DNA of 64,000 bases, taken from Pseudobutyrivibrio sp. MD2005 (GTDB lineage: Bacteria > Bacillota > Clostridia > Lachnospirales > Lachnospiraceae). Positions 7,667-15,776 of the stretch are shown piece by piece. Under the pieces are notes generated by a model, which was given only the letters and a program-made list of their open reading frames with translations, did no database searches and was not told the origin of the DNA. Numbering within the stretch: position 1 is the first letter of the stretch; each line of letters opens with the position of its first letter. Location of the stretch: positions 1 to 64,000 of the forward strand of contig NZ_KK211359.1 in assembly GCF_000621865.1 (NCBI RefSeq). The letters run 5' to 3'. The position numbers were made by a program, and so were the translations under genes.

Positions 7667-7861
7667 TTAGCCCCTTTCTTTCAATTCAATTGCTTCTGCG
7701 GGGCAGGCCTTTTTACATAGCCCGCAGCCTACACATATATCTTCATTCACCATGGCGTAGCAACCATTATGAATCCTAATTGCTTCTCTTGGACATTCCA
7801 AGGCACATACACCGCAGGCAACGCATATATTCTTATTTACATTTGCAAGTTTTTTTGCCAT
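7667..7861 (-). CDS. 2[4Fe-4S] ferredoxin
   Basis: 64 residues with two complete cluster motifs, CVACGVCALECP and CVGCGLCKKACP, each binding one [4Fe-4S]. The protein is longer than minimal Clostridial ferredoxins (about 55) because of a Lys-rich N-terminus. First gene of the three-gene minus-strand operon; AAAGGAAT precedes its ATG. It faces an HxlR regulator across a 130-base divergent promoter region, which suggests redox-responsive control of this operon. Confidence 0.9.
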   Translation of the reverse strand: MAKKLANVNKNICVACGVCALECPREAIRIHNGCYAMVNEDICVGCGLCKKACPAEAIELKERG

Positions 7862-7898
7862 ATCAAATTCCTTTTACATTTTATTTTTGTCTGCTAGC

Positions 7899-7952
7899 TT
7901 GACATACATCTGTAAGATATGTTTATTATAGGTGGTACGAAAAATATATCAA
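7899..7952. promoter_or_regulatory. overlapping divergent promoters, ferredoxin operon / hxlR
   Basis: Minus strand: TTGATA (complement of 7947-7952), 16-nt spacer, TATAAT (complement of 7925-7930), a strong match. Plus strand: TTGACA at 7899-7904 followed at a slightly long spacing (18-19 nt) by TTATTA/TATTAT near 7923-7929. The two cores overlap, so a regulator bound here would affect both directions; ACATA and TATGT form a loose dyad in between. Confidence 0.6.
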
Positions 7953-7991
7953 GTACGCAAGAAATATTAACCTAGTAAGGAAAAACTGACT

Positions 7992-8324
7992 ATGAAAAAA
8001 GAACCATTATGTGAAGAAATCGCTGGCGAGGGCTGCGGTTTAAAGAAAGTATTGAATATCGTTGGTGGCAAATGGAAGATAATGATTCTATGTGTCATTG
8101 ATAATAATGAAATTGCAAGGTATGGAGATTTGAGGCGCTCTGTTTATGGCATCACTAACACTATGCTGGCTCAATCACTTAAAGACTTAGAGGCAGATGG
8201 GCTGGTTTGCCGCACACAATACGATGAAATGCCGGTTAGAGTAGAATACACACTCACAGAAAAGGCCAAAAGCTTGATTCCCATTTTGCTACAGCTAAAA
8301 AAATGGGGAGAAGAGAATCTGTAA
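7992..8324 (+). CDS. HxlR-family transcriptional regulator
   Basis: 110 residues of the HxlR winged-helix family. CGLKKVLNIVGGKWKIMIL at the start, GDLRRSVYGITNTMLAQSLKDLEADGLVCR (recognition region) and EYTLTEKAKSLIPIL are the typical blocks. Two cysteines near the N-terminus (CEEIAGEGCGLKK) may sense thiol or electrophile stress, as shown for some relatives. It stands divergent to the iron-sulfur operon and before the OFA transporter, either of which may be its target. Confidence 0.88.
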   Translation: MKKEPLCEEIAGEGCGLKKVLNIVGGKWKIMILCVIDNNEIARYGDLRRSVYGITNTMLAQSLKDLEADGLVCRTQYDEMPVRVEYTLTEKAKSLIPILLQLKKWGEENL

Positions 8325-8428
8325 TTCCATTAAATGCAAAATTCGACAAGAAATGAGCAACAAGAAAAAATGATTTTCCATGGCCCTAAAATACAATTGT
8401 TTTAGTAATCAAAAATAGGAGAATCATT

Positions 8429-9667
8429 ATGAATTTAGACAAGAAAAGATGGATAGTCCTTTTTGCTGGATGTTTCATCAATCTATGCTTAGGCTCAATC
8501 TACGCCTGGAGCGTATTTTCATCTGCAATGGCAGATTATTTCAATGCATCACTTGGTATGAACGTTACACCTGGTGACCTGGCTATCGTATATACGATAG
8601 CAAACTCAGTGGGACCTATCACTATGATTTCAGGTGGTTGGTTCAATGATAAATTTGGCCCAAAGAAGGTCATTCTTGTAGGCGGAATTATGTGGGGGCT
8701 TGGAATGTTCCTTTCAGGATTTGCTACAAGTATAGGATTCTTAATTGTGACCTACGGAATTGTTGGAGGTCTTGGTCTTGGTATGGCTTATGGTAGCACA
8801 ATTTCTACTTGTGTTAAGTTCTTCCCTGATAAGAGAGGACTTATTGGTGGTGTGACCACAGCAGTTTATGGAATGAGTTCAGTTATTCTTCCTCCAATTG
8901 TAACAAAGGTTGTTGCTAGCTCAGATGCCACATTTGCTTTTAAAGCAGTAGGTATTGTGTTCCTTGTTCTTATTGCTGTATCCTGCATGTTTTTAGAGCA
9001 GTGCCCAGAGGGATACAAACCAGCAGGATGGGAGACAACTATGGCAGCAGGTGGTGCAGCACCTAAGAATCTTGATTGGAAGGGAATGCTTGCGACACCT
9101 GTTTTCTATATCATGTTATTCCTTTTAACTTGTGGAGCTTTTACAGGAATGATGGTTATCTCACAAGCATCATCAGTGGCTCAAAATATGATAGGCATGA
9201 CACCAGCTGCTGCAGGTATAGCGGTTTCTGTCCTTGCTCTATTCAATGCACTTGGTAGAATTGGCGCAGGAACACTTTCTGACAAGATTGGAAGAATCAA
9301 TACTCTTATGGTAGCATGTATTCTTGCTGTAGCAGGATTATTGTGCCTTTTCAATGCGGGAGCAGGTCAGGTTGGAATGTTTTATATAGGACTTTCAATT
9401 GTAGGTGTCAGCTTTGGTTCATTCATGGGAGTTTACCCAGGCTTTACAGCAGATCAGTTTGGTCCAAAGAACAATTCTGTAAACTATGGAATTATGTTCA
9501 TCGGATTTGCCCTTGCAGGATATTTTGGCCCACAGATTATGAGAAACACATTTGCCAACACTGGCTCATATGACAAGGCATTTCTTATTGCCTGTGTATT
9601 CTCTATCGTTGGTATAATGCTTGCCAATGCATACAGATTTCACACTAAAAAGAAGTCTTTGGATTAG
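8429..9667 (+). CDS. OFA-family MFS transporter
   Basis: 412 residues, about twelve membrane segments. The N-terminus WIVLFAGCFINLCLGSIYAWSVFSSAM and the GGWFNDKFGPKKVI loop identify the oxalate/formate antiporter group of the major facilitator superfamily. The second half has GRIGAGTLSDKIGR, the duplicated MFS loop motif. The group moves small carboxylates such as oxalate, formate, pyruvate or lactate across the inner membrane; the substrate here cannot be assigned. GGAG lies 9 bases before the ATG. Confidence 0.88.
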   Translation: MNLDKKRWIVLFAGCFINLCLGSIYAWSVFSSAMADYFNASLGMNVTPGDLAIVYTIANSVGPITMISGGWFNDKFGPKKVILVGGIMWGLGMFLSGFATSIGFLIVTYGIVGGLGLGMAYGSTISTCVKFFPDKRGLIGGVTTAVYGMSSVILPPIVTKVVASSDATFAFKAVGIVFLVLIAVSCMFLEQCPEGYKPAGWETTMAAGGAAPKNLDWKGMLATPVFYIMLFLLTCGAFTGMMVISQASSVAQNMIGMTPAAAGIAVSVLALFNALGRIGAGTLSDKIGRINTLMVACILAVAGLLCLFNAGAGQVGMFYIGLSIVGVSFGSFMGVYPGFTADQFGPKNNSVNYGIMFIGFALAGYFGPQIMRNTFANTGSYDKAFLIACVFSIVGIMLANAYRFHTKKKSLD

Positions 9668-9684
9668 ATATTTAATCTGAAATA

Positions 9685-9713
9685 TTGAGATTTTTGAAAG
9701 CCATTGTGATAAA
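9685..9713 (+). promoter_or_regulatory. possible tRNA-Pro promoter
   Basis: TTGAGA, 17-nt spacer, GATAAA, ending 14 bases before the tRNA. The -10 match is weak, but position fits. Confidence 0.4.
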
Positions 9714-9727
9714 ATCATAAATGGCAT

Positions 9728-9800
9728 CGGGGTGTGGCTCAGGTGGTAGAGCGCTACATTCGGGATGTAGAGGCCGCGCGTTCGAATCGCGTCACTCCGA
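9728..9800 (+). tRNA. tRNA-Pro (anticodon CGG)
   Basis: 73 nt, no encoded CCA. The acceptor stem CGGGGTG pairs with CACTCCG (one G-T), the anticodon stem CTACA/TGTAG holds loop TTCGGGA with anticodon CGG, and the T arm is GCGCG-TTCGAAT-CGCGT. It reads CCG. A terminator follows at once. Confidence 0.95.
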
Positions 9801-9807
9801 TTGAAGA

Positions 9808-9836
9808 AGAGTGGTACCTTTTGTACCGCTCTTTTT
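9808..9836 (+). terminator. tRNA-Pro terminator
   Basis: AGAGTGGTAC pairs with GTACCGCTCT (one G-T), loop CTTTT, then TTTT. Confidence 0.85.
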
Positions 9837-9857
9837 GTATGCCTTATAAATTAGATT

Positions 9858-9891
9858 TTACCTGTTGCCTCCAAAAAATTACCTCTTGTCC
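9858..9891 (+). promoter_or_regulatory. two-repeat LytTR operator
   Basis: TTACCTGTT at 9858 and TTACCTCTT at 9879 form nine-base direct repeats separated by 12 bases, the 21-base period typical of LytTR-domain binding sites. The similarity continues past each repeat (GCCTCCAAAA versus GTCCCAAAA). They lie 60-95 bases before the LytTR gene start, so autoregulation is likely. A small dyad ATAAC-TAG-GTTAT (9907-9919) follows. Confidence 0.6.
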
Positions 9892-9952
9892 CAAAATGTT
9901 GAGATTATAACTAGGTTATGTAAAATATAATCATAAGGAGGCGCCAATAGTT

Positions 9953-10414
9953 ATGAGAATAAACATTGACGTAGATAATTCGCTGAAAGAGGATAGAGTA
10001 ACTATTCATTGTCGTGAGATAACAGAAGAAATATTAGAGCTGCAGCGTCTGTTATCAACACAGATAAGTATAGGTCAAAAAATATCTGCCAGCATTGATG
10101 ATGTGGAGTATTACTTGGATTTGAAATCCATTATCTTCATGGAGTCAGATGGTAATTATATATCCATTCATACGGCGAACAATATTTACAGAAAAAGGCA
10201 AAAGTTATATGAATTGGAAGAAATTCTACCAAGAAGTTTTATTAGAGTTTCTAAATCAACAATTGTTAACACTGATTTAATTGTCTCAATAAAAAAGAAT
10301 ATCACTGGTGCTAGCGAAGTGAGTTTTAAAGGGTCTACCAAGCGGGCCTATGCATCAAGAAATTACATAAAATTATTAATTGAAATAATGGAAGAGAAGA
10401 GGTTAAAAAGATGA
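9953..10414 (+). CDS. LytTR-family DNA-binding regulator
   Basis: 153 residues with a LytTR domain (about residues 45-150): IIFMESDGNYISIHT, RRQKLYELE-type linker and FIRVSKSTIVNTDLIVSI. There is no receiver domain, so it is a stand-alone LytTR of the type that is often paired with a small membrane protein that controls it. GGAGG precedes the ATG. It overlaps the LiaF-like gene by four bases (ATGA), and I infer that the downstream membrane protein modulates it. Two LytTR-type repeats upstream suggest autoregulation. Confidence 0.88.
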   Translation: MRINIDVDNSLKEDRVTIHCREITEEILELQRLLSTQISIGQKISASIDDVEYYLDLKSIIFMESDGNYISIHTANNIYRKRQKLYELEEILPRSFIRVSKSTIVNTDLIVSIKKNITGASEVSFKGSTKRAYASRNYIKLLIEIMEEKRLKR

Positions 10415-11106
10415 AAGAAAATAATTATAAAAATATACTTAGAGGGGTAATAGTAATTGCGTTTGCAGTATGTTTATTACTGGATAATATTGGAATGTTT
10501 CCTAATTTGCCACTTGTGAAAATTGGTATTCTTTTAATTTTGTTTTATGTTTTTGCTGAAGCATTAAAAAAATTAAGCTTTGTTGGAATGACATTTCCCA
10601 TTGGGCTTGCCGCATGTTTGTTTACAACTGAACTTGGAATAAAAAACGCATCTATAGCAGTTATCATTTTGGTATCTGTATTAGTTGGAGTTGGCTTAGA
10701 ACTGATTTTTTCCAAGCCAAAAGAAAAGAAAAATCATTTTGAGAGGACAACTACATCATATTCTGAAGGAGAGGGCACATTTGATGTAGATAACAATATG
10801 GGGGCTAGAACAGAGTATATTCAGGTAAAGAATATTCGTCGTGGTAAAATAGATAATGCTCTTGGAAAAATGACTGTATATTTAAATGGTTCAACTGTAG
10901 ATCCCGATGGTGGTTTCATCGATATGGATAATGGCTTAGGTAAGCTTGTTGTTTATATTCCAAAGGAATTAAGAGTATCATTTGTTACAGATAATGGTTT
11001 AGGTAAAGTAAATATTCACGGTGAATCATCACATGATGAATCATTACCACTGTTAACAATTAAATTGGATAATGGACTAGGAGAAGTAGATATTTATTTT
11101 GAGTAA
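10411..11106 (+). CDS. LiaF-like membrane protein
   Basis: 231 residues: about four membrane helices (residues 8-105) of the LiaI/LiaF type, a charged linker, then a soluble beta-rich domain (about 125-231) with repeated DNGLGK/DNALGK turns, as in the cell wall-active antibiotic response domain (DUF2154). In Bacilli LiaF inhibits the envelope-stress LiaRS pathway. Here it is translationally coupled to a LytTR regulator instead, so a membrane-embedded inhibitor or sensor of that regulator is the natural inference. Confidence 0.78.
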   Translation: MKENNYKNILRGVIVIAFAVCLLLDNIGMFPNLPLVKIGILLILFYVFAEALKKLSFVGMTFPIGLAACLFTTELGIKNASIAVIILVSVLVGVGLELIFSKPKEKKNHFERTTTSYSEGEGTFDVDNNMGARTEYIQVKNIRRGKIDNALGKMTVYLNGSTVDPDGGFIDMDNGLGKLVVYIPKELRVSFVTDNGLGKVNIHGESSHDESLPLLTIKLDNGLGEVDIYFE

Positions 11107-11144
11107 AGTAAATATATTACTATTTTAAGGAGAAGTTGATTGTT

Positions 11145-12497
11145 ATGATAAATATATTTGCTGATAACACATTAAATATTGATGAATACAAGCCAGATAG
11201 CAGAGGTGTGGAAGCAGCCAAGAGGATATTTAAGATAGACAGGATTTGCATTATTGCAATGGTATTAAGTGAGATTCTTGCATACTATATTATGGTCAGC
11301 AGAAATTTCTTTGAGCTGTATTGTGTTTCGAAAGCCATTATTTATGTGGGGCTTTTTGTGTTATTGATATGGGCAGAAGTGATAATTCTGAATAGAAATA
11401 TCACAATGCGAAAGGTGAGCGGATTATCTGATCAAGAGAAGTTCGACTTCAATTATTATTGCTTGTATAAAAAGAAAAATATGAGCATTTGGGCTAGGAA
11501 TAATTATTTGGTGGCTTTAGCAATTAATTGTGCCCTGATGGGTTTAAAGGAAAAATGTAAGGATGCATTATCACTTATATCATACGAGTATAAGCCGCCA
11601 ATTCTAAATGTATTAAACGAATGGATTGAGTCAGAGGATGCTGTTATTGATAGAGCAAAAGTTGGTCCTAAGAAAAGGATAATCAATCCAATATGCTTTG
11701 CGCCACTGTTTTTAGTTTTGGATATTGGTGTGCTGACAGCATGTATTGATTATAATATCCTGCTGGCTCATGGCGCCACAAAGACCTTTATAGCAGCAAT
11801 GGGCTATATACAATCCGTAGCTTTTGTGGTGCTTGGTGCGTGGATTGCTGTAATGCTTATTGTGCAAACAGGTAAAAATACCACATTTGCTATTTTATTT
11901 AAGCTTAAAGCCACAGCGAAGATTATTATTGGAATAGTTGTTTTGTTGCTTTCTACTTATTCGGTAATTACCAATGAAGCATTACGCTATGGCCTTGAAC
12001 TAGATAAAGATGATGTAACGGATATATCTACAGTGGAAGATAATTTAGATGATTCGCTAGAAGATTACGACGATTATTATGAAGATGAATCTTTGTATGA
12101 AGAATATAAGGCAGATTATGAGGAGGCTTATCCTGAGGAGGAATATCCAGAGGAATCAGCTGATTATGAGCTTGATATCATGAATAAAATGATTATCCTG
12201 TGCAATTATCTTCAAAAAAATGGAGTGATTGATGATTTTTCTGTCGAGCTTGGGTATAATGCCAAAGGACGAGTCAAAGGAACAGTGGCTCAGGATGATG
12301 ATTATATCTATGTCTTATATGACAATGGAACCAAAAAGGATAAGCATGGAAATGACTGTATCGAGCTTGTTTTAGAGGCAGAGCCTCTTGATGAAAATGG
12401 CAATTCTTTGGGCCAGTCAGAAGCATCACTTAAGGGATTTTATTTAGTAGATCTAGAGTCCGGAGAGGTTACTGACGAACACAAGACACACTGGTAG
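11145..12497 (+). CDS. membrane protein with a very acidic cytoplasmic or surface region
   Basis: 450 residues from the ATG at 11145 (AAGGAG 12 bases upstream; a TTG at 11136 is too close to it). Two hydrophobic segments at about residues 40-85, three more at about 185-285, then a region very rich in Asp, Glu and Tyr (about 290-345, for example EEYPEESADYELD), and a folded C-terminal domain of about 100 residues (LQKNGVIDDFSVELGYN onward). I do not recognise the family. It follows the LytTR/LiaF-like pair by 38 bases and may belong to its regulon. Confidence 0.6.
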   Translation: MINIFADNTLNIDEYKPDSRGVEAAKRIFKIDRICIIAMVLSEILAYYIMVSRNFFELYCVSKAIIYVGLFVLLIWAEVIILNRNITMRKVSGLSDQEKFDFNYYCLYKKKNMSIWARNNYLVALAINCALMGLKEKCKDALSLISYEYKPPILNVLNEWIESEDAVIDRAKVGPKKRIINPICFAPLFLVLDIGVLTACIDYNILLAHGATKTFIAAMGYIQSVAFVVLGAWIAVMLIVQTGKNTTFAILFKLKATAKIIIGIVVLLLSTYSVITNEALRYGLELDKDDVTDISTVEDNLDDSLEDYDDYYEDESLYEEYKADYEEAYPEEEYPEESADYELDIMNKMIILCNYLQKNGVIDDFSVELGYNAKGRVKGTVAQDDDYIYVLYDNGTKKDKHGNDCIELVLEAEPLDENGNSLGQSEASLKGFYLVDLESGEVTDEHKTHW

Positions 12498-12517
12498 AAA
12501 AGAATTAGAGAGTAGTA

Positions 12518-13639
12518 ATGGAATCGGTTAAACACTTTATTAAAAATGAAATAGTGCTGTGTATAGCATTTCTTGTAGCTCTTTGCTCTTGCTTTATTAT
12601 AAAGCCGGGCAAAGAGTATCTTACGTATATAGACTTTAGAACACTCAGCATCCTTTTGATGCTGATGATTACAATGGCAGGCTTTCAAAGGCTAAATGTA
12701 TTTAGACAGATAGGTGAGATACTGGTGGCAAAAAGTAAATCCATCAGAGGTGTGGTGCTTATTCTTATAGGGCTTTGCTTTTTCTCAAGCATGTTCATTA
12801 CAAATGATGTGGCACTTTTGACATTTGTGCCATTTTCAATCATCACCTTATCAATATCAAATCGAAGAGATTTGTACATAAAGGTAATTGTGCTTGAGAC
12901 ACTTGCTGCAAATCTTGGTAGTATGCTGACACCTCTTGGCAATCCTCAAAATTTGTATTTATATTCACTGGCAGATATGGGGCTTGGCTCTTTTATAAAG
13001 CTGATGTTGCCATATAGCATATGTGCAGCTGTGCTTTTGATTTTAAGTGTTGTGATTTTTGTAAAGAGGGCACCAGCAGTTCTTTCTGGTGATAATAAGA
13101 GCGTCTTTAAGCGCACTGCAAGGGATAAAAGAATGCTTTTAATGTATGTATTCACATTTATCCTGGCACTGCTTGTAGTAAGCCGTCTTGTGCCTTATTA
13201 CATCGGAATGGCAATCGAGCTTGTGATAGTTATTGTCTTTGATAGAAGGATACTTAGAAAGCCAGATTATTCATTGCTTCTTACATTTATCTTTTTATTT
13301 ATATTTATTGGAAACGTAAAAAGGATTCCTGAGGTAAGCGCTTTCTTAGAATCGCTTATACGAATTAATGAAGTGTTGGTATCTATTGTGCTTAGCCAGT
13401 TTATCAGCAACGTGCCTGCGGCTATCCTTTGCTCAGGCTTTACAAAAGATATCCCAAAGATAATCGTAGGAACAAATCTTGGTGGTATGGGAACACTGAT
13501 TGCATCTATGGCATCCCTCATATCATTTAAGCAGTATTCGTATATAGATGGAGCCAGTAGCAAAAAGTACATACTTGAGTTTACTGTGTTCAATATAGTT
13601 TATTTAATAATAATGCTTTTATTTAGTTTTATATTGTAG
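12518..13639 (+). CDS. SLC13/ArsB-like anion permease
   Basis: 373 residues, about ten membrane segments, of the ion-transporter superfamily that includes citrate/arsenite permeases. ITNDVALLTFVPFSI (about residues 94-108) and NLGSMLTPLGNPQNLYLY (about 130-147) are the conserved re-entrant motifs; the partner motif in the second half is SNVPAAILCSGF with NLGGMGTLIASM. Substrate unknown; GNPQN favours the YbiR-like anion group. It follows the previous gene by 20 bases and precedes an SDR enzyme by 28. Confidence 0.8.
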   Translation: MESVKHFIKNEIVLCIAFLVALCSCFIIKPGKEYLTYIDFRTLSILLMLMITMAGFQRLNVFRQIGEILVAKSKSIRGVVLILIGLCFFSSMFITNDVALLTFVPFSIITLSISNRRDLYIKVIVLETLAANLGSMLTPLGNPQNLYLYSLADMGLGSFIKLMLPYSICAAVLLILSVVIFVKRAPAVLSGDNKSVFKRTARDKRMLLMYVFTFILALLVVSRLVPYYIGMAIELVIVIVFDRRILRKPDYSLLLTFIFLFIFIGNVKRIPEVSAFLESLIRINEVLVSIVLSQFISNVPAAILCSGFTKDIPKIIVGTNLGGMGTLIASMASLISFKQYSYIDGASSKKYILEFTVFNIVYLIIMLLFSFIL

Positions 13640-13667
13640 AAGATTGATTACATAAGAGGAGCGTTTT

Positions 13668-14426
13668 ATGAAGACAGCGTTAATAACAGGGGCTACATCA
13701 GGAATTGGCCTTGAGTTTGCAAGACAGCTTGCTAAAGAAGGCTACAGACTTATAGTTACAGGAAGACGTGAGGAGCGTCTTAAGGAACTGGAAGAAGAGG
13801 TGGATGTGCCTGTTAGGATAATCCCGGGAGATCTTAGTAAAAAGAAGTCATGCTTTGCTTTACTAGAGAAGCTTGAGGATGAAAAGATAGATGTATTTAT
13901 AAATAATGCAGGCTTTGGTTTGGCCGGAGCATTTGTGGAGACAGATATTGATAGAGAAATCTCTATGATAAAGGTCAACGACATAGCTATGCATATTTTA
14001 TTCAAGGGTATTCTTAAAAAGATGGTAGCAGAGGATGAGGGACGCATACTTAATGTGGCATCATCTGCAGGTCTTTTACCAGCAGGCCCTTATATGGCCA
14101 CCTACTATGCCAGCAAGGCCTATGTGACAAGCCTGACCCGTGCAGTGGCTGTGGAGCTAAAGCAGGCAGGCTCAAAGGTAAAGGTATCGGCTCTTTGCCC
14201 AGGCCCGGTTGATACAGAGTTTAATCAAAATGCAGACGTTGTGTTTGCCTTAAAGGGGATTACTCCTGAAAAGTGCGTTGCAGCAGCATTAAATGGCATG
14301 AAGAAAGGACGCACCATTATAGTGCCAGGATTTATGATGAGCGTCGTGATGGCTGCTCAGCGTTTGACACCAATGCCACTTCTTGTAAGGATTACAGGAC
14401 GTCAGCAAAAGAAGAAACTGGGTTAG
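13668..14426 (+). CDS. short-chain dehydrogenase/reductase
   Basis: 252 residues with a classical SDR fold: TGATSGIG cofactor loop (about residues 7-14), INNAGFGLAG (about 80-90), the catalytic Ser in VASSAGLLP and YxxxK as YYASK (about 144-148), then CPGPVDTEF. Arg residues after the first strand (TGRREER) favour NADP(H). Substrate unknown. AGAGGAG precedes the ATG. It is spaced 17 bases from surE. Confidence 0.88.
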   Translation: MKTALITGATSGIGLEFARQLAKEGYRLIVTGRREERLKELEEEVDVPVRIIPGDLSKKKSCFALLEKLEDEKIDVFINNAGFGLAGAFVETDIDREISMIKVNDIAMHILFKGILKKMVAEDEGRILNVASSAGLLPAGPYMATYYASKAYVTSLTRAVAVELKQAGSKVKVSALCPGPVDTEFNQNADVVFALKGITPEKCVAAALNGMKKGRTIIVPGFMMSVVMAAQRLTPMPLLVRITGRQQKKKLG

Positions 14427-14443
14427 TGCAGCAGGGAGACATT

Positions 14444-15163
14444 ATGAGAATACTTATTACAAATGATGATGGAATAGAATCAGACGGAATAATTCGCTTG
14501 GCCAAAGCGGCCAGGGAATTTGGTGAAGTATGGGTGGTGGCGCCTAAGACTCAAAGAAGTGCAGCGAGCCACAGCATTACACTTCACAATACAATCGATA
14601 TATATCCATGTAAGGATTTTCCGGTAGAGGGTGTTAAGGCATACTATTGCAGCGGCACCCCTGGAGATTGTGTAAGAGTGGGTGGCCTTAATGTTATGCC
14701 CGAAAAGCCTGATTTAGTTCTTTCAGGTATCAACTTCGGCTATAATGTGGCATCTGATATTCAGTATTCAGCCACAGCAGGCGCAGCATTTGAAGCTGCA
14801 TTTCAAGGTTATCATGCCATAGCCCTTTCAGAGGAAGCCTGTGACTGTCATGAGGTGACAGATAAATACATAAGCCAGATACTAAAGGAGCTTATTGATA
14901 CACCATTGGCACCAGGTATGATTCACAATGTTAATTTTCCTGGATGCAGCCTATCAGAGTGCAAGGGCATCCTATACGACAGAACAGTATCCCGTGGAAT
15001 GGTTTTTAGAGATACCTATGATGTGGTTGAAAAGCTTGAGGATAATGGCGTTCGTTATATGGTAAAAGGAGAGTATAACGAGGATAATGAGCCAGGCACC
15101 GATTTCAGAGCTATCACAGATAAATATGTTTCTGTGGGAGTAGTTAATAATATAGGCTTTTAA
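14444..15163 (+). CDS. surE: 5'/3'-nucleotidase SurE
   Basis: 239 residues starting at 14444, where MRILITNDDGIESDGI gives the universal SurE N-terminus with the metal-binding DD pair; GGGAG precedes it, and the open frame further upstream lies inside the SDR gene. APKTQRSAASHSITL, GTPGDCVRVG, LVLSGINFGYNVASDIQYSATAGAA complete the signature. SurE removes phosphate from nucleoside monophosphates and is linked to stationary-phase survival. Length is slightly under the usual 250. Confidence 0.93.
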   Translation: MRILITNDDGIESDGIIRLAKAAREFGEVWVVAPKTQRSAASHSITLHNTIDIYPCKDFPVEGVKAYYCSGTPGDCVRVGGLNVMPEKPDLVLSGINFGYNVASDIQYSATAGAAFEAAFQGYHAIALSEEACDCHEVTDKYISQILKELIDTPLAPGMIHNVNFPGCSLSECKGILYDRTVSRGMVFRDTYDVVEKLEDNGVRYMVKGEYNEDNEPGTDFRAITDKYVSVGVVNNIGF

Positions 15164-15166
15164 TGG

Positions 15167-15195
15167 TTGCTTTTTTCTGAAAATGGGTATATCAT
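15167..15195 (+). promoter_or_regulatory. promoter of the queuosine-precursor operon
   Basis: TTGCTT, 17-nt spacer, TATCAT, ending about 20 bases before the candidate riboswitch. Confidence 0.5.
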
Positions 15196-15213
15196 ACATA
15201 TGCTTTAAACTTA

Positions 15214-15262
15214 ATAGGACAGTTCGTTTGTACCATCCTGTCCCTAAACAAAACCAGGACTA
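15214..15262 (+). ncRNA. candidate preQ1 riboswitch aptamer (class I-like)
   Basis: AGGACAG pairs with CTGTCC(C) to form a P1 stem whose loop begins TTCG, followed by the A-rich tail CTAAACAAAACCAGGAC. GTTT in the loop can pair with AAAC in the tail to make the H-type pseudoknot expected of class I preQ1 aptamers. It lies between a promoter and an intrinsic terminator, ahead of a complete preQ1 operon. The call rests mostly on context plus this fold; I could not score it against a covariance model. Confidence 0.6.
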
Positions 15263-15279
15263 ATTATCATTAGATTATT

Positions 15280-15314
15280 AGACTGTAGGTATGCCATCTA
15301 CAGTCTTTTCTTTT
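15280..15314 (+). terminator. attenuator terminator before queD
   Basis: AGACTGTAG pairs with CTACAGTCT, followed by TTTTCTTTT, 35 bases before the queD start. It is the expected off-state expression platform of the candidate preQ1 riboswitch: bound ligand would favour termination. Confidence 0.75.
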
Positions 15315-15348
15315 GTGTAATTTCAGGTCCTGTTTCAGGAGGAATTCA

Positions 15349-15768
15349 ATGTATTATTTAACTGCAGAGGCGTCATTTGACGGAGCCCATTTTTTGGCAG
15401 GCTACCAGGGTAAATGTTCTAATTTGCATGGTCATAGATGGAGAGTGCTGGTGAAGATTAAAGCTGAAGAGCTTCAAGAGAGTGGTCAGCAGCGAGGAAT
15501 GGTTGTTGATTTTGGCGATGTAAAGGATGCTCTCAAGAAGGAAACAGATTTCTTTGATCACACTTTTATATATGAGGAAGGCTCACTTAAGGAAACTACA
15601 GTAGCTGCTCTTAAGGATGAGGATTTTCTTATGAGAGTTGTAGATTTCAGACCTACAGCAGAAAACTTTTCAAAATACTTTTTCGATAAGTTTGAAGAGT
15701 ATGGATTTAATGTAGCAGAGGTGACAGTTTACGAGACTCCAAATAACTGTGCCAGCTATAGCAGGTAG
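15349..15768 (+). CDS. queD: 6-carboxy-5,6,7,8-tetrahydropterin synthase QueD
   Basis: 139 residues from the ATG at 15349, preceded by AGGAGG; the longer frame from 15313 would begin inside the terminator tail. QueD converts dihydroneopterin triphosphate to CPH4. Zinc-binding His residues are in FDGAHFL and LHGH, with the catalytic Cys in GKCSNLHGH, and VYETPNNCASY at the end. First gene of queD-queE-folE-queC-queF. Confidence 0.94.
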   Translation: MYYLTAEASFDGAHFLAGYQGKCSNLHGHRWRVLVKIKAEELQESGQQRGMVVDFGDVKDALKKETDFFDHTFIYEEGSLKETTVAALKDEDFLMRVVDFRPTAENFSKYFFDKFEEYGFNVAEVTVYETPNNCASYSR

Positions 15769-15776
15769 GTGAGGAT

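Noticed and set aside
14273-14443. Upstream extension of the surE frame
   Set aside because: It lies inside the SDR gene in another frame; SurE begins with MRILITNDDG at 14444 with its own ribosome site.
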